A DNA stretch of 64,000 bases from an uncultured Tateyamaria sp. (GTDB lineage: Bacteria; Pseudomonadota; Alphaproteobacteria; Rhodobacterales; Rhodobacteraceae), in assembly GCF_947487805.1 (NCBI RefSeq), contig NZ_CANKXW010000002.1:496001-560000 (forward strand). The letters are read 5' to 3'. The notes under the pieces are model-generated. The model saw nothing but the letters and a program-made list of their open reading frames with translations. It had not been told where the DNA came from and searched no databases. The stretch's first letter is position 1, and every line of letters starts with the position of its first letter. This document shows positions 55,743 through 63,954 of this stretch, in pieces. The translations under genes and the position numbers were made by a program.

Positions 55743-56551
55743 GGTGCTTTTGGTACCTCCGGGCCACGTCCCTCAACCAGGTCTGCGGCCCAGCGGGCGA
55801 CCGCCTGCGCCAGACCGTCGGGCAAGGTTGCCTGTTTCAGCCCGGAGATCCGCTGGATATCGTCGACCGCGGTCGCACCAGGCGCGTATCCCCAGCCACG
55901 TCCGATCCCGTGCGGTTCGCCAGTGGCCGGATCGATCTTGTCCCAGTCGGGTGGCAAGCGGACACTTGGATTGCCTCCCAGCAACTCGGCCAACTCTGGC
56001 GACGCCGCGCCGACGACATCGCAATAGCAGCCCCACCCATTGGGCGGGAAAAAGGTGCGCCAGAACGCGTGCTCGCGCGGCAGCATCAGCCCGTCCATCT
56101 CCAGATGGTGCAAACGCGGCTCAGCAGCACCACTGTGTTTGTAAATCCAGATCGGAAACGGACCGGCCATCAGCTGCGCATAGCGCCCGGCCATATAGCT
56201 CGTGCGCATGTTCGTGCGGTAGATCACCCGCGTGCGCCAGGCGCGCCCCGCTTCCGTTTCCTCGCCCGTCCAGCCATGCCAGCCGCGCTTTTCGACGATC
56301 TCGCGGAAATCGCGCCGGAACTCCTCGAGCGTCGTGCCCTCTGCAATCGCCTTTTCAACCGCTTTTGCCAGATCGGCGAGCACATCCGCCTTCGTGGCCC
56401 CCGCAACCATGAAGGCCCGGTCATGTTGCGCCTTCCAGACGTCCCGCCAACTGGAGGTCGGCACCTGAGTGCCCATCCGCAGCCGGAACGCGGCGATCTG
56501 GGCATTAAAGGGCCGTTTGAAGATCCCGTCGATCTCAGCCATCGGCGTCAA
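55739..56551 (-). CDS. Phage head morphogenesis protein (Mu F / SPP1 gp7-like)
   Basis: A 270-residue minor head protein. Conserved parts are AFRLRMGTQVPTSSWRDVWK, RTRVIYRTNMRTSYMAGRYA, HHLEMDGLMLPREHAFWRTF and PPNGWGCYCDV, the last two typical of the SPP1 gp7 C-terminal domain with its Cys residues. The start is ATG at 56542 or the earlier in-frame one at 56551; both overlap the portal gene end. Confidence 0.9.
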   Translation of the reverse strand: MTPMAEIDGIFKRPFNAQIAAFRLRMGTQVPTSSWRDVWKAQHDRAFMVAGATKADVLADLAKAVEKAIAEGTTLEEFRRDFREIVEKRGWHGWTGEETEAGRAWRTRVIYRTNMRTSYMAGRYAQLMAGPFPIWIYKHSGAAEPRLHHLEMDGLMLPREHAFWRTFFPPNGWGCYCDVVGAASPELAELLGGNPSVRLPPDWDKIDPATGEPHGIGRGWGYAPGATAVDDIQRISGLKQATLPDGLAQAVARWAADLVEGRGPEVPKAP

Positions 56552-58202
56552 CCGCGGCCATCCCGCCCAGATACACCGCCGCCGTGCCCGCGCCGATCGC
56601 CTCGGCCAGCTCGGTCACATCAACGTCCGGAAAGCCCTCCAGAAGGGCCGCCAGAAAGGCATCCAGACTGTCGGACTGCTCCAGCATCGCCTCGATGGTT
56701 TCCAGCATGCGCTCCATCGCAGGGGCCGCCGCACGCGCCAGCCGATCCGTCGGATCGTCGAGCACATCCCGCTCCTGTTCAGATCGCAGCGCATTGAACT
56801 TTTCAGACAGGGCCGAAAAACGCCCCTCTGGTGGCCGTTGGGTTGGTTCGGGGCCATCGGTACCTGATTTGCGCTGATGGGCATTCAAACGGGTTTCAAT
56901 TTGGCTCGTTGGCGCGTCTCCGTCGCCCCCCGGCCCTGCGTTTTTCGGTTTGCGCGCGAATTCGAGGATTTTCGCCCCGTCAGCGGGGCGTTTCAGCGCC
57001 AGCTTGTCGTAGACATCGTCCTCTGCAATAGCCAAGCCCGCCTCGGCCCAGGGCAGCACCGTTTCCGTCCAGGCTTTCAGATCCTCGGCCTCGGGGCGCG
57101 CGATGATCAGGCGCGGGTACCGCTTGCGCGGCCCATAGTTGAGCTGCACAAATGGAATGACCAGGTCACGGGTCAGGATCGCCGCCAGATCCGTGGCATC
57201 GGCCCGCTCGATGTCCTCCTGGACTTGCCGGTGTTCCTTGCCCGATCCCAGGCCGCCCACTTCGGCGTCCGTCGTCGAGGTCTGGCCCAGCACCGCCTTA
57301 CTGACCTGTTTGTCGTACCAGTCGCCGCGCTTTTCGTAGAGATCGGACGAGGCCGACACCTGCCCTGTCTGGATGAACTCGATCATCATGCTTTCGGGGA
57401 TGATCGCCGCGCAGTCGCCTGCGATGTCGCTGACGGCGCGCATCAACGTGCGCCGGTCCTGCTCGGACGCACCCGGCCCGAACTTGCCCAGGCGCAGCGG
57501 TTGACCGTAGGTCTGGCTGAAGACGGCCCAGTCACGCTCGGTGAACTTCTTGAAGAGATAGGCCCACGAGATGATCCGCGCGAGACCGGCGCGGGCCGGA
57601 ATGCCAGACTTCGCCTGGAAGTCCGCCCAGATGAACTTGCCGCCCGGCAACGGTTGTTCACCTCCGCTGTCATCGACCATGAGCGGCGTGGTCAGATTGA
57701 TCCGGTCGAACCGGAACCAGCGCTGGTCGACCCGTTTGAGAGTTTTGGGCCAGAACTGCCCCATGGACGTGTCCCAGACGATCTCGGTCGTGCTGTAGCC
57801 TTTGCCGATGGCATCCAGCACATGGAACAGTTCTGTCTGCAGCTCACCGCGCTTGAGCCAGCCGCGCAGATCCTCGGCGATCTGCTTATCCGTTGGGTCG
57901 TCGCTGGCATCCTCGACCGAGATATCTAGCTGACTGACCGAACGCCGACGCGTGCCCAGCACGCCCACGTAATGCAGATCCCGCTCTTCCATGAACTCGG
58001 CCAGCTCGAGATACCGCAGCGGATCGCCTGCGTCCGCCTCGCGCAGGATCATCGCCAGCTTGCGTGGATCAAGACCGTCAGCAGGATGGCCCGTCAGCGG
58101 CGAACGTACACCAGAGGTGGTCGCGCCCATGATTTCTTGGGTGAGAGCCGCCCGCTTGATCGGACGGCCCCATTGGTCAACCAGTTGAGGTGTGCGTGCC
58201 AT
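56535..58202 (-). CDS. DUF935 family portal protein (Mu gp29-like)
   Basis: A 555-residue portal subunit through which DNA enters and leaves the head. Family features are GLDPRKLAMILREADAGDPL, a FMEERDLHYVGVLGTRRRSV helix-turn, WDTSMGQFWPKTLKRVDQRW, and the core KFTERDWAVFSQTYGQPLRL with the clip region GNM-like FGPGASEQDRR. The C-terminal 150 residues are acidic and helical. It marks the module as Mu-like and not GTA-like, since GTA portals belong to another family. Confidence 0.92.
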   Translation of the reverse strand: MARTPQLVDQWGRPIKRAALTQEIMGATTSGVRSPLTGHPADGLDPRKLAMILREADAGDPLRYLELAEFMEERDLHYVGVLGTRRRSVSQLDISVEDASDDPTDKQIAEDLRGWLKRGELQTELFHVLDAIGKGYSTTEIVWDTSMGQFWPKTLKRVDQRWFRFDRINLTTPLMVDDSGGEQPLPGGKFIWADFQAKSGIPARAGLARIISWAYLFKKFTERDWAVFSQTYGQPLRLGKFGPGASEQDRRTLMRAVSDIAGDCAAIIPESMMIEFIQTGQVSASSDLYEKRGDWYDKQVSKAVLGQTSTTDAEVGGLGSGKEHRQVQEDIERADATDLAAILTRDLVIPFVQLNYGPRKRYPRLIIARPEAEDLKAWTETVLPWAEAGLAIAEDDVYDKLALKRPADGAKILEFARKPKNAGPGGDGDAPTSQIETRLNAHQRKSGTDGPEPTQRPPEGRFSALSEKFNALRSEQERDVLDDPTDRLARAAAPAMERMLETIEAMLEQSDSLDAFLAALLEGFPDVDVTELAEAIGAGTAAVYLGGMAAVDADG

Positions 58203-58224
58203 GCCCGTCTCCTGTCTGCGCCGC

Positions 58225-59037
58225 TCAGCGCGGCACGTTGAACTCGAAATTGCCGATTAACAGTTCGGCGCGTTTGCCACGTGACTGGTCGGTCAGACCC
58301 GCGGTGTAGGTTGTTTGAACTTCGTGAACCTCGGCCCATGCAAAAAGCGCACGGATCTCCGGCACATCATTGATCGAGAGCAGGAACCGTCCGTTCATGC
58401 CGGACAACAGCTGGGCAAGTTGCTCAAAACGATCACGGTCAAACACGTCCGGGCCATAGTCGCTCTCGTGGCCCCAATAGGGCGGGTCCAGATAAAACAG
58501 GGCGGTCTTGCGATCGACACGGGATATGAATTCGGCGCAATCGATGTTCATCACGGTGACGCCTGCAAGGCGCGTGTGCAAAGCCTCCAGATCACGTTCC
58601 AGCGTCGTGAGATTGAACCGCGCCGAGCGATCAGGAGACAGGCCAAAGGTCTGTCCGGTCACTTTGCCGCCAAAACTACATCGCTGCAGATAGAGGAAGC
58701 GCGCCGCCCTTTGCATATCCGTCAACGTGTTCGGATCGGTCGCCACCAGCCGTGCAAAATTGGCTTGTGTCGTTATCTGAAACCGCAACAGATCAAGGAA
58801 AGCGACGTAGTGCTCCTGAAGAACGCGGAACAGCGTGTAGATCTCGCGATGCTTGTCATTGATCAGTTCGGACTTGGCTGCTGATTTGCGCCGCAGGAAG
58901 ATACCACCCATCCCGACGAACGGCTCCGCATAGGTGTCATGTTTGTCCTGATCGATGATCGCGCAGATGCGCTTCGCCAGGTTGCGCTTGCCACCGAGCC
59001 ACGGGGCAATGGGATTGACAGAAACGTCTGTTGGCAT
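58225..59037 (-). CDS. Phage D12-class DNA adenine methyltransferase
   Basis: A 270-residue N6-adenine methylase of the Dam (alpha/D12) class. The N-terminal PWLGGKRNLAKRI, the SAM motif EPFVGMGGIFLR (residues 38-49) and the catalytic DPPYWG (184-189) are in family order. It may protect phage DNA from host restriction. The ATG at 59037 has AAAAGG upstream and gives a typical N-terminus. The frame stays open back to an ATG at 59193 that overlaps the terminase stop (TGATG), which would add 52 residues with no known domain. Confidence 0.88.
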   Translation of the reverse strand: MPTDVSVNPIAPWLGGKRNLAKRICAIIDQDKHDTYAEPFVGMGGIFLRRKSAAKSELINDKHREIYTLFRVLQEHYVAFLDLLRFQITTQANFARLVATDPNTLTDMQRAARFLYLQRCSFGGKVTGQTFGLSPDRSARFNLTTLERDLEALHTRLAGVTVMNIDCAEFISRVDRKTALFYLDPPYWGHESDYGPDVFDRDRFEQLAQLLSGMNGRFLLSINDVPEIRALFAWAEVHEVQTTYTAGLTDQSRGKRAELLIGNFEFNVPR

Positions 59038-59192
59038 GGAAGAGAACCTTTTCTTAATGCCCTGCAGCACATGATGCGCGCGGGGCAGCCGTTCTCGTTG
59101 TGCGGTTGGCGGGGGCTCGTTGAAATTGCCCCGTGTTGAACGCACGCCAAATGCGTTCGACCCCCACCCGGCAATCACCAGATCAGAAGCCA

Positions 59193-60839
59193 TCACATCA
59201 CCCCTCCCCGGAGGCCAGCGCCCATCGGCGGTCGCCACCAGTCGCGGGTGTCTGTGTCATAAGGATCGTCGCCGTCCGCCAACGCGCTGCGCTGGTCTCT
59301 GGCGGTCTCGTAGCCGTATTCGGTCACTTCGGATCGGCTGGCGAAGAAGGCCAGTGCGCCCGCAATGGCGCTGTCGCCGTGCCGATCAAGGCCATCGCTG
59401 CCCTTGAACCGGAACTTGGCCGGAACGCGCACGATCCCGTCCACGTATTGCAGCGCCTGGTGATCGCGCAGCACGTCCTCATGCTTGGGCAACAGGATCG
59501 TGCGGTCGGTGAACGCCTCGATGTAATGTGGCATGTGCATCTCGTACCATTGCCGCGAGAAGCTCACCTCGACGATGCGGTTGCCGTAGCGCCTGACCGC
59601 CTCTTCGGCCAGGAACGCCCCGTTGCCGCCCTTGTCCATCGCGCCCTTCTGGAAGTTCGGAACGCGGTCGAGGAGCCATTTCAGGACGAACCACTGGGCC
59701 TTGAATGGCATGTTTCGCAGCTCGACCACCAATTTGGTCCGGCGAACCAGGTCAACGCCCTGCTCGAGGATCACGATATCGGTCGCATCGCCGGTGCGGG
59801 CAAAGTCTTCACCCATGAAGTGCTGGCGATCTTCATCAAGGCTTTTGACAACGGGTCCAAGGTGCTCTTTGCACCACGCGATCGCGGCCTTTTCCATTTC
59901 CGCATCGTCGAGATTGCGGAACGCATCCCCTTGGGTCCAGCGTTTGAACGGGATCCCCTGTTGCATGCAGGCCTCGATCTGGACGCGCGTCAGGGCGGCA
60001 CCGTCCATCTCGGACGGAACCGCGTCCAGCTCTTGTTCCATGGCGGCAATGCGCGGGCCATAGGAGCTGCGCAGTTGCGCCTCCCATGCCGCTTCGGCCT
60101 CGGGTGACCATGTCTTGCCAGACATCAGGCACACGCGCTTGTAGAGGCCGTTTTTGACGGCGTCGCCAAAGGTGTAGGAATGGACCTTGTAGCCGTTCTT
60201 GCCCGCGCGTGCCTCGCGGATCAGCTCGTTGAACGCATTGAGCGCCCCGTTGTGGGTCGAGATGATACGGACCTTGCCGCCCCAGATGAGCATCGCGTTT
60301 ACGGCGTCGATCACCTCGCGCACGTCCTTGTGGAAGGCCGCCTCGTCGATGACCACCGTGCCTTGCAGACCGCGGATGTTGGCCGGATTGGAACTCAGCG
60401 CCTCGACACGGTGGCCGGATGCGAACTTGATCCGATAGGCGGTGATGAACTTTGTGCTGCCGTCCTCCTGCGCGTCTTCGAACAGGAACTCCTCGATCGG
60501 GTGCGCCTCCTGGGCAAGCGCCTTCGCAAAATTGGCGACATAGCCGATGAACTCGCGGCCCTTGTCCTTGGTGTCGCCGATGTAGAAGACGTTTTGTCCG
60601 CCCGCGCTGCGCTTGGCCGCCGCGATCAGGGTATCGCCCAGGGCTTCGGCAAAGGTGATGCCCGTCCGCCGGCCTTTTTCGCAAACCTTGAGATCGCCGT
60701 CATCCGCCAGCCATTCCGACTGGTGTTCCATCAGGATGCCATCGGCCAGCGGGTCGAAATCATCCGGCAATGTGCCACCACGCGGCAGCGCGTCGGGCAG
60801 TTCGTCCGGGTTGCGGGACAGGACCGGCGCGTTTGTCAT
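59193..60839 (-). CDS. Terminase large subunit (Mu gp28-like)
   Basis: A 548-residue packaging ATPase and nuclease. Walker A-like CEKGRRTGITFAEA is at about residues 53-66, Walker B TVVIDEAAF at 161-169, and the RNase H-like nuclease begins near GEDFARTGDATDIVILEQG. The C-terminal GSDGLDRHGDSAIAGALAFF is typical of Mu-like gp28. The ATG at 60839 overlaps the previous stop (ATGA). Confidence 0.92.
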   Translation of the reverse strand: MTNAPVLSRNPDELPDALPRGGTLPDDFDPLADGILMEHQSEWLADDGDLKVCEKGRRTGITFAEALGDTLIAAAKRSAGGQNVFYIGDTKDKGREFIGYVANFAKALAQEAHPIEEFLFEDAQEDGSTKFITAYRIKFASGHRVEALSSNPANIRGLQGTVVIDEAAFHKDVREVIDAVNAMLIWGGKVRIISTHNGALNAFNELIREARAGKNGYKVHSYTFGDAVKNGLYKRVCLMSGKTWSPEAEAAWEAQLRSSYGPRIAAMEQELDAVPSEMDGAALTRVQIEACMQQGIPFKRWTQGDAFRNLDDAEMEKAAIAWCKEHLGPVVKSLDEDRQHFMGEDFARTGDATDIVILEQGVDLVRRTKLVVELRNMPFKAQWFVLKWLLDRVPNFQKGAMDKGGNGAFLAEEAVRRYGNRIVEVSFSRQWYEMHMPHYIEAFTDRTILLPKHEDVLRDHQALQYVDGIVRVPAKFRFKGSDGLDRHGDSAIAGALAFFASRSEVTEYGYETARDQRSALADGDDPYDTDTRDWWRPPMGAGLRGGVM

Positions 60840-61216
60840 GCGGGCACCGCTTCCTCGACCCGGCGCAAACGCCAGACCATGCCCCAGTGATCGCCGCACC
60901 ACCGCACCTTCCCTGAGTGGACCAGGTAGACCCCGTGCTCCGTCTCGATCACATCGTCGAGCATCACGGCGGTCTCGACCCGCCCGTATTCCGCCCAGTT
61001 GCCGTCCTCTTCAACGCGCAAGGGCTGCTCGTAGAAAATCACGGTCCGGCGGTAACAGCACAGGGGATCCGCGCTTTCGGGTGCGTCGATGTCCAGCCGG
61101 TGGGTCAGATGTCCACGCCACGGCGCGTCCACATCGATGAAGAGGCCATAGCCCACCAATTCCTGCGGCACGTCGCGCCGATATGGAAAGAGCTGATTGC
61201 GCACCACGCGGATCAT
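60836..61216 (-). CDS. Hypothetical phage protein between terminase subunits
   Basis: A 126-residue protein without a family I recognise. It is beta-rich with many Trp and Tyr (LVGYGLFIDVDAPWRGHLTH, HGVYLVHSGKVRWCGDHWGM) and two Cys in one strand pair (LCCYRR). Its place between the gp27-like and gp28-like genes and ATGA overlaps on both sides make it a true member of the packaging operon. Confidence 0.65.
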   Translation of the reverse strand: MIRVVRNQLFPYRRDVPQELVGYGLFIDVDAPWRGHLTHRLDIDAPESADPLCCYRRTVIFYEQPLRVEEDGNWAEYGRVETAVMLDDVIETEHGVYLVHSGKVRWCGDHWGMVWRLRRVEEAVPA

Positions 61217-61425
61217 CCCGTCTCACCATCCAGGGCGATCAGATAAGGCTCACCTCGGAACCACGCCAGTTCCGCAACATGACCGAGATGCGTCCGGAAC
61301 ACCTCGCGGGTTCCAAAGAGCCACGCCAAGGCCGCTTTCCAACGCGGCCCACGCCGCCAGCGGTAATCCCCCGCCAACAGGATCGCATCCTCAACGACCT
61401 TTGGCCGTTGTGCTGCGGGCATCAT
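61213..61425 (-). CDS. Small hypothetical phage protein
   Basis: A 70-residue basic protein with aromatic clusters (LLAGDYRWRRGPRWKAALAW, HVAELAWFRGEPYLI). Both ends overlap neighbouring genes by ATGA. No family was recognised. Two ATGs in tandem stand at the start. Confidence 0.6.
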   Translation of the reverse strand: MMPAAQRPKVVEDAILLAGDYRWRRGPRWKAALAWLFGTREVFRTHLGHVAELAWFRGEPYLIALDGETG

Positions 61426-61988
61426 TTCCGCACCCCCAGGATGTCATTCTTGACCCGCGCCACAGCCTCTGCGCTGAGGCCACTTTCTTCGCTGGCGGCC
61501 TCCAAGGCGTCTGTCATCTCGGTCAGCGCCTGTTCGCGCGCCTCGGCGGCAATGCGCACCCGCTCATCGTCGAGCAGCTTCTCCCGGATCCCGGCGGAGC
61601 TCATGAGATCCTTCAGCATCCGACCCAGTGACATCAGCTCCTTGGGCTCCAGGTGGCGATCGTTGTCGCGTGCGTCCTTCATGGCCATGGCCGCCGAGGT
61701 CGCGATCATGTGCAACAGCATCTTGTGCAATTCGCTTTCGGACTGGACATCCATGTCCGCCAGCAACGTCTCGGCCATTGCGAACGCATCACGCTGGTCC
61801 TTGAGCAGCTTGGAGAACTCGCCAACGGCAGTCTTGCCGATGCGGATCTCCTCGCCGCGCTCTTCAAGCCGGAAATTCAACGCCTCGGTGACGTCGATGA
61901 TCTCGGCAAACCCGCGCTTGGCCAGCTCCTCGGCCAACCAGGCGCGCAAGTCGCTACCGATGAGGTCCAGTTTCTTGGGCGGCGGCAT
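61422..61988 (-). CDS. DUF3486 family protein, small terminase (Mu gp27-like)
   Basis: A 188-residue helical protein with the DUF3486 layout: a DNA-binding N-terminus (KKLDLIGSDLRAWLAEELAK and FAEIIDVTEALNFRLEERG), a FSKLLKDQRDAFAMAETLLA helix and a C-terminal coiled coil. It recognises phage DNA for gp28. The place just before the packaging genes agrees. Confidence 0.9.
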   Translation of the reverse strand: MPPPKKLDLIGSDLRAWLAEELAKRGFAEIIDVTEALNFRLEERGEEIRIGKTAVGEFSKLLKDQRDAFAMAETLLADMDVQSESELHKMLLHMIATSAAMAMKDARDNDRHLEPKELMSLGRMLKDLMSSAGIREKLLDDERVRIAAEAREQALTEMTDALEAASEESGLSAEAVARVKNDILGVRK

Positions 61989-61991
61989 GGC

Positions 61992-62297
61992 TCAGCCTTT
62001 GGCCATCGGATCAAGGATACCCCTGATCGTGCGCAGCCCTTCGACCACCTCCCGGCCATCCGGCAAGAGGCGCGCGGTTTTCATGTGACCAAGTTTGTTC
62101 ATCTCGGCCAGACCCTGTTCCGACAGCCACACCACGGCGTTTTCCACCTGGTCGATATTGGACGGGATGCCCATTGCACCGCAGCCGATCTTGAGCATGT
62201 CGAGAGACAGCTGATCCCCGGTCGTTTCGGCGAGGTGCCGCAGGATCGCCCCACGGCGCTTTTCCTTTTCAATCTCTGCCACTGGCCAACTCCTCAT
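61992..62297 (-). CDS. Mu gp26-like winged-helix phage protein
   Basis: A 101-residue protein with a likely winged helix (RGAILRHLAETTGDQLSLDM, then IDQVENAVVWLSEQGLAEMN and TARLLPDGREVVEG). Homologues lie between gp25 and gp27 in Mu-like phages and may bind DNA or act in packaging control. The ATG at 62297 overlaps the previous stop. Confidence 0.78.
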   Translation of the reverse strand: MRSWPVAEIEKEKRRGAILRHLAETTGDQLSLDMLKIGCGAMGIPSNIDQVENAVVWLSEQGLAEMNKLGHMKTARLLPDGREVVEGLRTIRGILDPMAKG

Positions 62298-62710
62298 TTC
62301 TTGTCCTGGGTGCTTGCGGGGCTTGCCCGCAGCGCCGCTTTGTAAAGCGTGTCGACCATGCCGGTCAGTTGTGCGAGGTGGGTCGAAAACGCGCCGCGCA
62401 TCTCGGCCATCTCGGACCGGATCAGCGCTACATCGCTGCTTCGCGCCACCGTCTCGAGGGTCCGCTCGACATTGCTCACGCGCCTTTCGATCGTCGCAAA
62501 CCCGTCATCGAGACTGCGCAGATCCTCCTCGAGCTTTCCCATGCGATCCGACAGGGCGAGCCGACTGGCGTCCGCCTTGACATCGCCAGCGCTCGCAATC
62601 GCCTTGATCCGGCGCTGCAACCAGTAAACACCGCCCGCCCCCACCGAAAATACGGTCAGCATCAGGCCGATCACCAGATCGACGGTGCGCAAAGCCTCGA
62701 ACAGTTCCAT
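62294..62710 (-). CDS. DUF2730 family protein (Mu gp25-like)
   Basis: A 138-residue protein with one N-terminal membrane segment (VDLVIGLMLTVFSVGAGGVY, about residues 9-28) and a long coiled coil (MGKLEEDLRSLDDGFATIER through VARSSDVALIRSEM). In Mu-like phages it lies in the lysis region and may be a spanin-like or holin-linked protein. The ATG at 62710 overlaps the preceding stop (TGATG). Confidence 0.82.
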   Translation of the reverse strand: MELFEALRTVDLVIGLMLTVFSVGAGGVYWLQRRIKAIASAGDVKADASRLALSDRMGKLEEDLRSLDDGFATIERRVSNVERTLETVARSSDVALIRSEMAEMRGAFSTHLAQLTGMVDTLYKAALRASPASTQDKK

Positions 62711-63129
62711 CAGTAGAGCCACCACGCGACAAGGGACCAGATCATCACGGCACCAACCAGCTCGAGGCCGATACGCTGCCGGAAAAACTGCAAGCTCCGG
62801 CTGTCGTGATCGACATGCGCGCGTGTCAGCGACACATGCACCGCGTACATGCTGGCCGCCATGATGGCCGACAGGACTTCGGGGGCCGGGTGCAACTGCC
62901 ACAGGTTCAGCCCGGACGTCACCAACATGCGTGCGGCAACGTAATAGGCCCGCTCGATCGCCAGACCGATACAACAGAGCGCCAGTGCCGGGATCAGATC
63001 ATAGCGGTCAATAGCCAACTTGACGACGCGGCCATCGAGAAACCGCACGAGGCGGAAAATCAACGTGACCGCAATCAGCAGCAAAAGGACATGGCTGGCC
63101 GCTGCGTATGCGCTGTCGCTCAACCCCAT
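62710..63129 (-). CDS. Phage membrane protein in the lysis region
   Basis: A 139-residue protein with about four membrane helices (HVLLLLIAVTLIFRLVRFL, IPALALCCIGLAIERAYYVA, SAIMAASMYAVHVSL and LELVGAVMIWSLVAWWLY). It is coupled to both the three-TM holin and the DUF2730 gene by TGATG overlaps. A second holin or antiholin is possible. No named family was recognised. Confidence 0.6.
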   Translation of the reverse strand: MGLSDSAYAAASHVLLLLIAVTLIFRLVRFLDGRVVKLAIDRYDLIPALALCCIGLAIERAYYVAARMLVTSGLNLWQLHPAPEVLSAIMAASMYAVHVSLTRAHVDHDSRSLQFFRQRIGLELVGAVMIWSLVAWWLY

Positions 63130-63641
63130 CAGCGCGCACCCGTCCACTTGGAAATGGCATCCTTGACCGTGTGACCACCCATGTAGAGCGTTAGGAACAG
63201 ACCCGTCAGAGCCATCAGCGTCGCCGCGTCCGTGGGCAAGGCCCACTTCCAGACCGCATTCAGCAGATGCGCGACGATGAGCGTCCAGACCCACAACAGG
63301 CCCAGCAGCATCATCCACAAGGGACGCCATGCCCAGGCAATCCAGTGTTCCTTGTTCAGTTCCGCGTGCTGCAGCTTGAATTGCTCCTCGGCCAGGAGCG
63401 TATGCAGGGCAACCATGCCCGGCGCGATCTGCTCGACCTCGCGGATTGCGCCGACAACCAGATCGGGCGTTGCATCGGCCACGGCGTCCAGCTCGTCCGG
63501 CGCGACCCCGGCCCGCTGCGCGACGGCCTGCAATACTTCACCGGCCAAAGCGGCACCCGCTGGTCCGATCTTGTTGGCCAGAACACGCGACACGATCGGT
63601 GCGCCGATTTGCGTGGCGAGGGAAAGAAGGGCTGCGCTCAT
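63129..63641 (-). CDS. Three-TM holin of the gene transfer agent type
   Basis: A 170-residue protein. An N-terminal amphipathic Ala-rich region (IGAPIVSRVLANKIGPAGAA) is followed by a Glu/Gln-rich helix (LLAEEQFKLQHAELNKEHWI) and two or three membrane helices beginning AWAWRPLWMMLLGLLWVWTL. The WRPLW motif before the helices is typical of GTA-type holins (3TM). It would form lesions in the inner membrane for lysis. The start ATG at 63641 follows the previous stop closely. Confidence 0.8.
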   Translation of the reverse strand: MSAALLSLATQIGAPIVSRVLANKIGPAGAALAGEVLQAVAQRAGVAPDELDAVADATPDLVVGAIREVEQIAPGMVALHTLLAEEQFKLQHAELNKEHWIAWAWRPLWMMLLGLLWVWTLIVAHLLNAVWKWALPTDAATLMALTGLFLTLYMGGHTVKDAISKWTGAR

Positions 63642-63642
63642 C

Positions 63643-63954
63643 TCAATGCACCTCCCCTTCCTCGGGTAGCGTGAATGCCTCCCAGCCAGTCCCGGCGGAC
63701 ACAAGGCACGCCAACCCATTCGCATGGGTCACGACAATGGAAAAGCTGCCACCGTCGCGATGGGCAAACACTGTCACCATCTGAGTTTCAGACGCCATGC
63801 CGCGCCAGATGGGGTGCTCCTGATAGGTCGATGTCAGCCGATCCTTGAGCACTTCGGCGGGCGAACACGGGGCGCTTTGCTGGGCGATCGCAGAGCCGTG
63901 GAACGCAGCCATGGCCAGCGGGGCAAGACCTGCAAGAATGAAGAAACGTCGCAT
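63643..63954 (-). CDS. Small secreted protein in the phage lysis region
   Basis: A 103-residue protein with a clear signal peptide (MRRFFILAGLAPLAMAAFHG then SAIAQ, cleavage after residue 24 or so). The mature part is about 78 residues with two Cys that can form a disulfide. No family was recognised. In a lysis cassette it could be a periplasmic lysis accessory. Its ATG overlaps the stop of the next upstream gene (TGATG). Confidence 0.65.
   Translation of the reverse strand: MRRFFILAGLAPLAMAAFHGSAIAQQSAPCSPAEVLKDRLTSTYQEHPIWRGMASETQMVTVFAHRDGGSFSIVVTHANGLACLVSAGTGWEAFTLPEEGEVH

Noticed and set aside
59038-59192. A Com-like zinc-finger regulator before the methylase gene
   Set aside because: None of the three minus-strand frames contains the paired CxxC motifs expected of Com.
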